The notes under the pieces were generated by a model. It ran no database searches. It worked only from the letters and a program-made list of their open reading frames with translations, and was not told the DNA's origin. A program made the position numbers and the translations under genes. From Holtermannia corniformis (Eukaryota; Basidiomycota; Tremellomycetes; Holtermanniales): a stretch of DNA of 57,954 nucleotides. The DNA lies in assembly GCA_001599935.1 (NCBI GenBank), contig BCIJ01000009.1, positions 591,938 to 649,891 on the forward strand, in the 5' to 3' direction. Below, in pieces: positions 50,093 to 57,954 of this stretch; the stretch's first letter is position 1; every line of letters starts with the position of its first letter.

Positions 50093-53000
50093 TCAACTTT
50101 TGGCTCCGCGCGCCGACGCGCGCCTTTCCGATTGAGCTGTGCGTTCGCATTCCTGATACCGAGACGAGGCTCGATAGTCCTTAACTAACGCGGAGGCGTT
50201 TTGCAAGTCCGCAGAGGATTGCAAGGAGTTCTCCGCTTCAGGATAGTCTTTCCACTTGACCACGTACTGAATTGTGCGGCGCTGTCCCCGTTTCCGGTAG
50301 GAGTGTCCTCGGATGGCTTCCACTTCGTATTCTGTTGGCCCGGTAGAGTTGTTAGGAACTATAGGGCGTGGCTGATCGTTCAGCGCTGCGTCGGTTCGGT
50401 AGGGTTCCAGGTGAGCGATGTTGATGACGTTATGGCGGCGCCAAGAGCTCGGCAATTTCAACCGATACGCTAAACTGGAGACCACCTCTTGGACTTCGAA
50501 GGGACCGGTAAAACGAGGTCCTAGCTTGCTGGTGTCGAATCCTTGTAATCGCATGCTGCGTACGTTTAGTTTAACCAGGTCGCCAACTTCATACGATTGT
50601 GGTCGGCGACCTCGATCGTACGCTCGTCGTTGATAGCTTTGAGCGAACTTGATGGCTTGTCGGGCGGCGGCGAGATCGTTTTCGTGACGGAACAAGAAGT
50701 CGTCTGTGGTAGCGTTCAACGTGGGGGTGAATGGTCGGTTATCGCCGCTGGAGAGCAAGGAAGGGTTGGCCGGGTCTGATCCGTACAAGAGTCGGTACGG
50801 AGAATAGCCCGTGGAAGAATGGACGGCCGTGTTGTACGCGTAGTTTACAGCGCTCAGCGCCGATAGCCATTCCCCGTCGTGTTGCAAGGCATGGCAACGC
50901 AGGCCAATTTCCATGGTCTGGTTGACGATCTCGGTGGCTCCGTCGGTCTGGGGATGATAGGAAGTGGACATAGCGAGCTTCACTCCCCACCGTCGGGCGA
51001 GCTCTTGCCAGAAGAGCCCGGTCCATCGAGGATCACGATCTGAGATGATGATAGTCGGTAGTCCGTGGCGAAGAACGACNTGTTCATAAATCAGCCGCGC
51101 CGACTCCCGCTCATCCGTAGTGGTGTTGCACGGGATGAATTCTGCGTATCTTGAAAGCTTGTCCACTACTACCAGGATGGCATCTTTGGATGTTTCGTCA
51201 TGTTCCAGTCGAGCGGGTGGTAGCCCAGTGACAAAGTCCATTGAGATCACTTCAAACGGTCGAGCGGGTATAGGCAGGGGCTGCAGGAAGCCAACCTTGC
51301 CCAAGTGAGACGGTTTGGCCTTTTGGCAAACGTCACAAGTTCGACAGTAACCTTCCACGTCGGCACTGATGCTAGGCCACCAATGGTGCTGAAGCAACCT
51401 GGACGTTGTCCGCCGGGCGCCGGCGTGCGAGCCTTTGCTGGCTTCATCGTGCGCTTGGCGGATGATTTGAGCTCGGAGGGCGCCCTTTGGTACATATACC
51501 CGCCAAGCGCCTTCTGCGTTTTCGACTAGTAACCATCCGCTCGGTGCCCAATGATAGGGTGCGTAGGCGTGCCTCCAGGATTCTTGTGGGTCGTCTGCTT
51601 TGGGGATTCGTTCGGTTTGGATCCTGTCGGTGATGCGCCGCGCAGCGGTGTCCTCGTCTAGTTCCTTTCGATAGAGTNGCAGCACTTCCGGATCTACGCT
51701 AATTTCGAGGCGGGACAGGTTTGAAAGGGGGNGNTCAAGGGGGATTCCCACTTCTCCGTCCCTTACGACTTTTGGTGACTCGAGCTCGTCGATTGATTGT
51801 TCCGTCGGGATCTCGGCGATGATCGCCTCTAGGTTTCTAACGCGTTCCTTGTTCCGTGTGACGGCCATTGCGGTGCCTGTAATTAAGGAAGACTGTTGGT
51901 ATACTACCAGAGCGCGCCGAACTTGGCGTAGCTGGGAGTGAGAAGCTTGGCTNGTTTCTTGAGTAGCCTTGTGAACTAGACATAAGGCGCCGCTGGGCGC
52001 GTGATTTCGGTTTGCCCATTGCACTGCTCGTAAGGGTTGAGTGCAGGCAACTAGCATGGCCAGGTGTCCTTCTTTGCCTTCCATCGTCGGCTCGTTCCNT
52101 TCGTCTTCTTTCAAAGCGATTACNGGTTCCTCGCTTGCGGCCTGGGTAGGGCTGNTGTTGGCTGGTCTGGCGAAGTCGCGAGAGAGAGGATCGCAGTTGC
52201 TGTGGCTTTTGCCCGGCCGGTGTTGCAAACGCATTTTTGGAAAGCTGGCGTACGTCAAGCCGTATGATGCTAGGCGGCGATTGACGCTNTCGAAGGTTCG
52301 TGCCCACGTTAACGCTGAGTGATCAGTGACTACCAGTAGCTCTTCCCCCTCCACGATGGGCATGAATTTTACCAGAGCGTCCCGGACGCCCAAAGCTTCC
52401 CTNTCCGTAGTGGAGTAGTTGCGCTCGGCTGGCTGCAANATGCGCGTCCAGTATGCAATCACGCGNTCCACCCACACGACGTTGTCGTCTAATGACGCAG
52501 CGGACAATAAAGGCAGCTGGGGAGCGTCATGNACGCCGCCGTANGAAGTAATGTGCGCNGCGCCGCAGGGCGCCGCGCGGCGCAGCCGATGATGCTCGTC
52601 GAGCTTGGTGTAGAGAGCTGTGCCTTTAAGGTCGGCGACACGGATGGGCTGCACCTGTTGCAGGGTCCCTGCAATTCCATAGCCGGAAGCGTCGGTGTAC
52701 AAGCGGTAAGGGAGACCGTGCATTGGATGTGACAAGACGGGTGCCGTTTGCAGGCTTTTCTTGGCGGCCTCGAATGCGCGCTGATGCTCCTCTGTCCATT
52801 CCCACGGGGTGTCGTTGCGGAGCAGTTTGAACAGCGGCGAGCTCCACCAAGCGTGGTATGGCATGTACATGCTGAAATACTGCACCATGCCTTGGAACCG
52901 CCGTAGGGAGTTCACCGTAGTGGGAGCGGGAAAGTCGACGATAGCCTTGACTTTTTCAGCGTCGGTGTACATGCCGAGACGGGAGACCTTATGCCCTAGT

Positions 53001-54289
53001 AGCATAACTGATTGGTATCCGAGATGGCATTTTTCGGGTGACAATTTGAGCTTGGCGTCGATCATGGCGCGGAGCACGCCACGCACGTGAGACAAGTGGT
53101 CATCGAACGTTTTGGAATAGACGACGATGTCGTCGATGTAAACCAAAGCGAAGACCCAGAGGAAAGCGGCCAATGCGGTTTGCATGACCCGCTGGAAAAT
53201 GGCGGGACCGTTGCGCAACCCGAAGGGCAGTCTTCGGAATTGATAGTGACCTCGGTGACACCGGAACGCAGTCTTGTCGCGGTCTTCCGCGGCNAACTCG
53301 AGTTGAGTGAATCCGGCGAGAGCATCGAAGGTTGACAGCCATTGGCTACCGGAAAGGGCGTTGAATATGTCGGTTTGGCGAGGAATGGGAAACTCGTCGG
53401 GGATGGTGACGTCGTTGAGTTTGCGGTAGTCGACGCATAGCCGAGGTTTTTTATTGCGGTACACGACGATGATCGGGAAGCCCCACGGGGACTTGGAAGC
53501 TTCGATCACGCCGTTACTGAGCCATTTGTCGATTTGCTTGTCGATGTCGAGGCGCTTTTCGGGTGAAGCATGGTAGGGCGGTAACGAGATGGGGCGCGCG
53601 TCGGCGACCAGTGGAATTTTTATGTCGGCGGCGTTGTCGCCGAGCGCCCCGTCCAGGCTGAAGGCAGACAAGTTGTCTTTGACCACTTTGAGGATGGCTG
53701 CGCGTTGCGCGGCCGTGCATTTCGGGTTGATGTCAAGAGACTTTTCCCAAGAGGAACTGGGCGTGTCGGTAGGCGGCACCTCGGCAGTTTTGGGGCCGTA
53801 AAGCTCCAGTTCTTCAGGGGTCTTCTCGTCGGGCGCGTCGACTGCCTCGGGATTGTCGTGAGCCGAAGGTCGCAGAATGTCTGCGTAGTGCTTGAAGACT
53901 AAGGCGTGTTGAACCATATCTGCGCGTTCGTTCGGCTCGAGACTAGCGCCGTCCAAAAAGTCGGTGGCGTCGTCTAGAGTGGCCAAGATGGTGCCTGCTT
54001 CGATGACTTGAGTTTCGCCAGTAGTGTTGGAAACGTGCAGATGATCGCTAACGTCATCCAAGATCACCCACGGCGTGGTGTCTCGACTCTGCCAACAAGG
54101 TAAGTCAGTGGCGAAAGACTTAATATGGTGGGCGACCGCCGCCTTGTTGGCGCCGAGCGACGCCATGAATTTGACCGGTCTTGAACGTTGACTGGGGATG
54201 ATGGTTCGCCTTTCTGCCAAAATGACGCGTTGGCCTTCGTTAGTTAACGCGGAGAGTCCTGGAGGAGCGAATACTACTCGTCGGTCGGG
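50093..54289 (-). CDS. pol: gypsy Pol: reverse transcriptase, RNase H, integrase, chromodomain
   Basis: Frame directly after the protease TGA, in the same frame. RT blocks are KWLSNGVIEASKSPWGFPI, KPRLCVDYRKLNDVTIPDEF, LPFGLRNGPAIFQRVM and catalytic LVYIDDIVVYS. RNase H starts LYTDASGYGIAGTLQQV and has VTDHSALTW. The integrase zinc region is HDEASKGSHAG to CRTCDVCQKAK, then the core ILVVVDKLSRYAEFIP, SDRDPRWTGLFWQEL and STSYHPQTDGATEIVNQT. The C-terminal chromodomain is YEVEAIRGHSYRKRG with IQYVVKWKDYPEAENS, marking a chromovirus that may target heterochromatin. Several residues are unknown because of single N. No frame-breaking lesion other than the TGA upstream. Confidence 0.92.
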   Translation of the reverse strand, partial: PDRRVVFAPPGLSALTNEGQRVILAERRTIIPSQRSRPVKFMASLGANKAAVAHHIKSFATDLPCWQSRDTTPWVILDDVSDHLHVSNTTGETQVIEAGTILATLDDATDFLDGASLEPNERADMVQHALVFKHYADILRPSAHDNPEAVDAPDEKTPEELELYGPKTAEVPPTDTPSSSWEKSLDINPKCTAAQRAAILKVVKDNLSAFSLDGALGDNAADIKIPLVADARPISLPPYHASPEKRLDIDKQIDKWLSNGVIEASKSPWGFPIIVVYRNKKPRLCVDYRKLNDVTIPDEFPIPRQTDIFNALSGSQWLSTFDALAGFTQLEXAAEDRDKTAFRCHRGHYQFRRLPFGLRNGPAIFQRVMQTALAAFLWVFALVYIDDIVVYSKTFDDHLSHVRGVLRAMIDAKLKLSPEKCHLGYQSVMLLGHKVSRLGMYTDAEKVKAIVDFPAPTTVNSLRRFQGMVQYFSMYMPYHAWWSSPLFKLLRNDTPWEWTEEHQRAFEAAKKSLQTAPVLSHPMHGLPYRLYTDASGYGIAGTLQQVQPIRVADLKGTALYTKLDEHHRLRRAAPCGXAHITXYGGXHDAPQLPLLSAASLDDNVVWVXRVIAYWTRXLQPAERNYSTTXREALGVRDALVKFMPIVEGEELLVVTDHSALTWARTFXSVNRRLASYGLTYASFPKMRLQHRPGKSHSNCDPLSRDFARPANXSPTQAASEEXVIALKEDEXNEPTMEGKEGHLAMLVACTQPLRAVQWANRNHAPSGALCLVHKATQEXSQASHSQLRQVRRALVVYQQSSLITGTAMAVTRNKERVRNLEAIIAEIPTEQSIDELESPKVVRDGEVGIPLXXPLSNLSRLEISVDPEVLXLYRKELDEDTAARRITDRIQTERIPKADDPQESWRHAYAPYHWAPSGWLLVENAEGAWRVYVPKGALRAQIIRQAHDEASKGSHAGARRTTSRLLQHHWWPSISADVEGYCRTCDVCQKAKPSHLGKVGFLQPLPIPARPFEVISMDFVTGLPPARLEHDETSKDAILVVVDKLSRYAEFIPCNTTTDERESARLIYEXVVLRHGLPTIIISDRDPRWTGLFWQELARRWGVKLAMSTSYHPQTDGATEIVNQTMEIGLRCHALQHDGEWLSALSAVNYAYNTAVHSSTGYSPYRLLYGSDPANPSLLSSGDNRPFTPTLNATTDDFLFRHENDLAAARQAIKFAQSYQRRAYDRGRRPQSYEVGDLVKLNVRSMRLQGFDTSKLGPRFTGPFEVQEVVSSLAYRLKLPSSWRRHNVINIAHLEPYRTDAALNDQPRPIVPNNSTGPTEYEVEAIRGHSYRKRGQRRTIQYVVKWKDYPEAENSLQSSADLQNASALVKDYRASSRYQECERTAQSERRASARGAKS

Positions 54290-55149
54290 TCAAAAGCGGG
54301 GTCGCTGAGCGCCACTCGGCGCCATCTGCGTCGAGCGCCTCGTGAGAAAGGCTTTCGACGCGTCGTCGAGCGGCACCATAGGGGGGGTAGTTTTCTCCTC
54401 TCTAGCTTGAACTTGATGTCCTCCCGCCAGCGTCAGATGAGTACCAGCATCCTCGCGGTTGATCGAAATACCGTATTGCCGTTGACTGGGTGTTCCCAGT
54501 AGAAGGGCTACCGGCAGTTTGGGCAATACCCAGGCTTCGACAGTCAGCTCGATCCACCGGTTGCCAGTAGTTCGCCATCGTATTGGCAGGTCGACGTAGA
54601 ATCGCAAGTGGGCTCCGCCGGCGGCTCCATTGACGAGTAATTTCTGGTTGCTCGTTTTCTTGCGGGGCGCGCCCACAAGCGACGACAGGAAAGAGTCGCT
54701 GACCAGCGACAGGTCTGCTCCTGTGTCCACGCACGACTCGAAGGGATAGGAGCCTGACGGCAGCACTAGGGTGGATGGTACGGACAAGAAGGTGTGTCCC
54801 AAATGGAGAGCTCCGGTCGGTCGAGTGAAAGACGGTTCGATCTTGATGACTGCGGAGTTATCGTCGGCGAGCGGAGACGGCAGAGAAGAAATCCTGTCGA
54901 GCTCCGCTGCCACGAGTAGAGCCCACGACTGGGAGGGAGGAGTTGAAACGGAAACAGACGACGCGCCTACTGGGGACGAAGAAGCGAGGGCGTCAGAAGA
55001 AGAAAGGATCAATGGAAAAGAAGAATTTGCGACGGCAGTCGCAGAAGGAAGTGACGATGCAATAGAAGAAGAAGAAGAATGATGAAGAGATCCGCCTGGG
55101 TTGGGGCTATCCAGTAAACGTGCAGACGGCACGTCGCTTACTGGCGAGC
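54290..55149 (-). CDS. gypsy protease (retropepsin) domain, reached by -1 frameshift
   Basis: Frame -1 relative to gag, open from within the gag end (PFGKSSPVSDVPSARLLDSP). A Ser-rich linker precedes the aspartic protease: FESCVDTGADLSLVSDSFLS (DTGA), then LLVNGAAGGAHLRFYVDLPI and LPVALLLGTPSQRQYG. Ends with TGA at 54290-54292, after which pol continues in the same frame (PDRRVVFAPPGLSALTNEGQ). Confidence 0.85.
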
Positions 55150-55156
55150 TTTTCCC
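55111..55156 (-). promoter_or_regulatory. -1 ribosomal frameshift signal at the gag end
   Basis: Slippery heptamer G GGA AAA in the gag frame (55150-55156), 3 codons before the TAA. A 5-nt spacer (GCTCG) is followed by a stem-loop: CCAGTAA and ACGTGC pair with GCACGT and TTACTGG (13 bp) around a 3-nt bulge GCG and a 5-nt loop. The stem includes the gag stop. A -1 slip enters the open protease frame. Confidence 0.82.
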
Positions 55157-57825
55157 GAACGGAAACGAGACAGGACCGCGTCTCGCCTTTGGTTAGCCTC
55201 GGCGAGGAGAGCTTGAGCTTCGTAGGTCTCCTCGCTGGCGTCGAAACTGGCGTCTTCGGAGTCAGGTTCCGCGCAGGTCAAAAGAGCTCGGCGAGCGGCG
55301 CTTTTGTCGACTCGGGGCTTTCCTGCTTGAATCCACTGCTTGCAGTCGTTGTCGTAATGATTGGGCGACGTGCAGTGCCAGCAGGGTCTACCGCCTCGCG
55401 CGCCGGGAGGGCTGGAGCTGCGCGTTGTGTCGTCCCGAGGGTAAGCGGCGACGTGTCCTTCGGGCAGCGTGCTGCGAGGAGGAGCTCGCTGAGCGGCGCG
55501 CGCCACGAGGGAGGTAGCGTTCTGAACGGCGTCGTTGCACCCGTCCAGAGCTTCTTCCCATGTTTCCCCAGCTTCTTCGTTTACCTCTGTGATGAACGCA
55601 CGACGAGGACGGTTAACCCCGATGGGCGTTTCCCCGGAGGAGTCGGTAGCGCTGACTTCCAGCTTCCACGCGCCGACCAGGTTGTTGCGAAGATTCATAC
55701 ACATTCCGTATAATTCGGCCACGGAGGAACGCTGAGGATTAGTGTACGACTGCAGAGCGCCATACCACGAGCGGGGGATCTTGCTTACTATGGCGTTGAG
55801 CAACGCGGCGGGGCTAGGAACGACACCGTCCTTTTCCATTTCAAAGGACAGCAAGTCGTTGCACCTGGCAATAAACTCGTGAGGATCCTCTGATTGCACC
55901 ATCTTGGGACCCGACGGGCTGCGGAACTGAAGGCTGCGCGCAAGCGATTGGAAGTTGCTATCCCAAGTGTAGGTTTTGACAAGACCGTCGAGAGCCGACC
56001 GCAGTAGGGGCCAATTGTGGCGATAGGCCTGTTGCTCGGCGAGGGTCTTGAGTTTGAACCACTTGAAGACCGGCGAGTGAGCTTGAAAGCATCGCTCCGG
56101 AATGAGATTTTGCAGCATAGGTGCGTTGAGCGGCGCCGAGCGCAGAAGTTCGTCCACCTCTCTTGTCCACTTGAGGTACCTAAGGGGATCGCTTTCGAGT
56201 TGGACGGGCAGGATGGGGAACGTCAGGCTGCCTCCCAGCTTCACTTTCGGGTCGAGCAAGAGGTGAGGCAACTGGTTTTTCCAAATGTCGCCATTTGGAT
56301 AATAGGCGTTCTCCGTATACGACCTCGGGTCGTAGGGATCTCCAGAGGGATAGCCCGGATGGCCTCCCGCTGCGGAGTACGGCGATGAGGGAAGAGGAGG
56401 TGGTGGTGGTCCGGCGGGTGGCGGCGCCAGATTAGGCTGGGGGGNTGGGNAAGGGTGGTGAGGATCGATTCCTCCCTGTCCGTTAGCCATCTCAACCGGA
56501 ACGAAGCTTTGGGTCTGTAGCAACGCGTCGACAGAGTATCCTTGAGCGCTGGTGCGCAAGGCGAAGGACAGTCCGTCTGGGGACAGAACCGCCGACGGCA
56601 CTAACTGTCGCACCGCTTGTAGGGTGCGCTCGTGCAGACGGTCGGCGCTCTCCGGTTCCCAACCGGGTGAGACGTGGGAGCCGAGGGGCGATGGTGAGGG
56701 CGAAAATGCCCCGCGTCTTCCGCCGTGCGGAGTGGTGAGGTGGATATGAGGGGGAGTTGCCCTTCCTTCCCACCGGGGCGGTTCTAGGAATTCGAGGTTC
56801 CGGGCGGGGGTCGCGTCTTCTTCAGCGAGGCTGGGCGACTTGCGGATCCACTGTTCGACAGTAGGCGGATAGACACGCTTTTCCAACGTAGCGTGCATGG
56901 TCTGGCGCACTGTGTTGAAAGAGAGCGACGATGAGTCGGAACTAGGCGCGTCTTCTCCGGTTTGATCGTGCCAAGCGGTGATCTGAGCCAGGACTTCACT
57001 TAAAGTGCCGACTTGCGCTAAGTGGGCGCAGACCGAACGAACGTGGTCTTGAAAAACCTTGACCACNTTAACGATCTGATCACGCAAGGCGGCGCCGGCA
57101 CTAGCTTTGCGAGGAACTAGGTCGGTGTAGTCCAGGAANGCAAGNGCATCTATCTGCGTGATAAAGGCTCCGTTTTCCTCGAGCTTTGGACAGTCGGGGA
57201 AGACGTGGTGGTAAGCGCGGAGCTTGGCGCTGCCCCACAAGGCTTCCTTGGCGAGCGCTAAATCGCGACTCCAATTGTTGGTGGGTACGAACACCTCGTG
57301 GAGCTTGGCTCCTCCATGCTCATCACCGTCCAGCAGAATATAAAACTGGTAGCTGCGAGCTATCTCCACAAGACGCAGAAGACGTCCAAAGGGGTAGACC
57401 GAATCGTAGTCTGCGGCGGCGGCGCGGGCCTCGAGATAACCTTGGTCGAACATTACTCCGGTGCGGAGCCTGTAAAGGCGGATGACTTGCAAGTTCCACC
57501 AAAAGGGGCCGAGCACCAGAGGGACCTTGATGTCGCGCCGCATGATTTCATCGTGCAGCTGCTCATCGGGAGCAAGGTTCTTGTTACGGGCTTGCGCCGC
57601 CGCCAGCTGGTGGTCTTGGATCTTCGCTTGGTCCAGGACTGCGGGCGGCGCGTTGTGCCAGAGAGGGTTGTTCTCGAGCAAATTCGCGGTGAAGCGCGGA
57701 TGGATGGTCAACCATTCGATGAAGGCTGACGCGGTCATTTCCGCAAAGTTGACAANGCCACCGGTCCCAATCCCGGGAGGGGACTGATAGCCGGCGGNTT
57801 GTCCGTCGAAAGGCGTAGTAGACAT
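55138..57825 (-). CDS. gag: gypsy Gag (capsid-nucleocapsid)
   Basis: ATG at 57825 (MSTTPFDGQ), stop TAA at 55138; about 895 aa, long for a gypsy Gag. The N-terminal extension has FIEWLTIHPRFTANLLENNP. A Pro-rich linker (about 56350-56450) leads to the capsid-like part LKWTREVDELLRSAPLNAPM and LLNAIVSKIPRSWYGALQSY. The nucleocapsid zinc knuckle is CWHCTSPNHYDNDC (CX2CX4HX4C), followed by a basic stretch. Four or more codons are ambiguous because of single N. Confidence 0.85.
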   Translation of the reverse strand: MSTTPFDGQXAGYQSPPGIGTGGXVNFAEMTASAFIEWLTIHPRFTANLLENNPLWHNAPPAVLDQAKIQDHQLAAAQARNKNLAPDEQLHDEIMRRDIKVPLVLGPFWWNLQVIRLYRLRTGVMFDQGYLEARAAAADYDSVYPFGRLLRLVEIARSYQFYILLDGDEHGGAKLHEVFVPTNNWSRDLALAKEALWGSAKLRAYHHVFPDCPKLEENGAFITQIDXLXFLDYTDLVPRKASAGAALRDQIVXVVKVFQDHVRSVCAHLAQVGTLSEVLAQITAWHDQTGEDAPSSDSSSLSFNTVRQTMHATLEKRVYPPTVEQWIRKSPSLAEEDATPARNLEFLEPPRWEGRATPPHIHLTTPHGGRRGAFSPSPSPLGSHVSPGWEPESADRLHERTLQAVRQLVPSAVLSPDGLSFALRTSAQGYSVDALLQTQSFVPVEMANGQGGIDPHHPXPXPQPNLAPPPAGPPPPPLPSSPYSAAGGHPGYPSGDPYDPRSYTENAYYPNGDIWKNQLPHLLLDPKVKLGGSLTFPILPVQLESDPLRYLKWTREVDELLRSAPLNAPMLQNLIPERCFQAHSPVFKWFKLKTLAEQQAYRHNWPLLRSALDGLVKTYTWDSNFQSLARSLQFRSPSGPKMVQSEDPHEFIARCNDLLSFEMEKDGVVPSPAALLNAIVSKIPRSWYGALQSYTNPQRSSVAELYGMCMNLRNNLVGAWKLEVSATDSSGETPIGVNRPRRAFITEVNEEAGETWEEALDGCNDAVQNATSLVARAAQRAPPRSTLPEGHVAAYPRDDTTRSSSPPGARGGRPCWHCTSPNHYDNDCKQWIQAGKPRVDKSAARRALLTCAEPDSEDASFDASEETYEAQALLAEANQRRDAVLSRFRSGKARQ

Positions 57826-57870
57826 TCTTGAGGTAGTAAGCGCAATAGGGCGAGGGATAGAGGCGATTTG

Positions 57871-57889
57871 TATCACGTTGGAGCCCCCA
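57871..57889 (-). other. candidate primer binding site
   Basis: Minus strand TGGGGGCTCCAACGTGATA, two bases after the LTR end. It begins with TGG as expected for pairing with a tRNA CCA end. The tRNA is not identified. Confidence 0.55.
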
Positions 57890-57891
57890 AA

Positions 57892-57954
57892 TGTGAGGAT
57901 GCGGTTGCTGAGAGACGACGGGCGTCGGCGCTCGGCGGAAGTCGCGGAAGGTTT
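57892..57954 (-). repeat. gypsy 5' LTR, partial
   Basis: 63 bp identical to 46906-46968, cut by the right edge. Confidence 0.9.

Larger units (their letters stand above)
46906..57954 (-). mobile_element. Ty3/gypsy chromovirus, nearly complete, continuing past the right edge
   Basis: Element read on the minus strand: partial 5' LTR (57892-57954), primer binding site, gag, -1 frameshift signal, protease, RT-RNase H-integrase-chromodomain, a 2.7-kb spacer carrying an antisense gene, polypurine tract, 3' LTR (46906-47328). The two visible LTR parts are identical over 63 bp, consistent with recent insertion. It is inserted into a copia pol frame. Confidence 0.88.

Overview
The window is nuclear DNA from a fungus, most likely a basidiomycete. 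The genes are densely packed and rich in very short introns (about 40-70 nt, GTRNGT donors, CTRAY-type branch points shortly before the acceptor). Several products are fungus-typical: a PDR-type ABC transporter, Rrb1, Scc3, fimbrin, and LTR elements of the chromovirus kind. I cannot name the species.

Layout. 1-1000: 5' part of a pogo/CENP-B-like transposase (minus strand, running off the left edge), with a perfect 118-bp tandem duplication over its start. 1450-15219: LURP1-like protein (+), lipoyl(octanoyl) transferase (-), fimbrin (-), Asteroid/XPG-like nuclease (-), ribosomal protein eL34 (+), a GH1 beta-glucosidase (-) and an unrecognised gene (+). 15404-18497: a large disordered protein with a C-terminal membrane module (-). 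18500-20430: a gene-poor stretch with a decayed 18S rRNA fragment and a possible dead gene. 20434-26536: full-length PDR ABC transporter (-). 27254-43468: mitochondrial carrier (-), Dsk2/ubiquilin (+), cohesin subunit Scc3 (+), a small unknown ORF (-), mitochondrial PPR protein (-), Rrb1 (+) and Cdc7 kinase (+). MluI cell-cycle boxes lie just upstream of Scc3 and Cdc7. 43541-44240: two tiny minus-strand ORFs.

44800-57954 is a nest of LTR retrotransposons. A Ty1/copia-type RT/RNase H coding region (minus strand, next to a 480-N assembly gap) is cut by a Ty3/gypsy chromovirus, also on the minus strand. Its 3' LTR is at 46906-47328, and the first 63 bp of the matching LTR are at the right edge. 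The gypsy element has gag, protease and RT-RNase H-integrase-chromodomain regions. At the gag end there is a textbook -1 frameshift signal: G GGA AAA, a 5-nt spacer, then a 13-bp bulged stem.

The most unusual item lies inside this element, between pol and the 3' polypurine tract. It is a complete nine-exon gene on the opposite strand, predicted at 565 aa, with a Cys pattern matching a fungal Zn2Cys6 cluster and its own TATA box. Two of its exons are tandemly duplicated 27-nt phase-1 microexons. Antisense placement would protect its introns from removal during retrotransposition. This looks like an antisense accessory gene carried by a fungal chromovirus.
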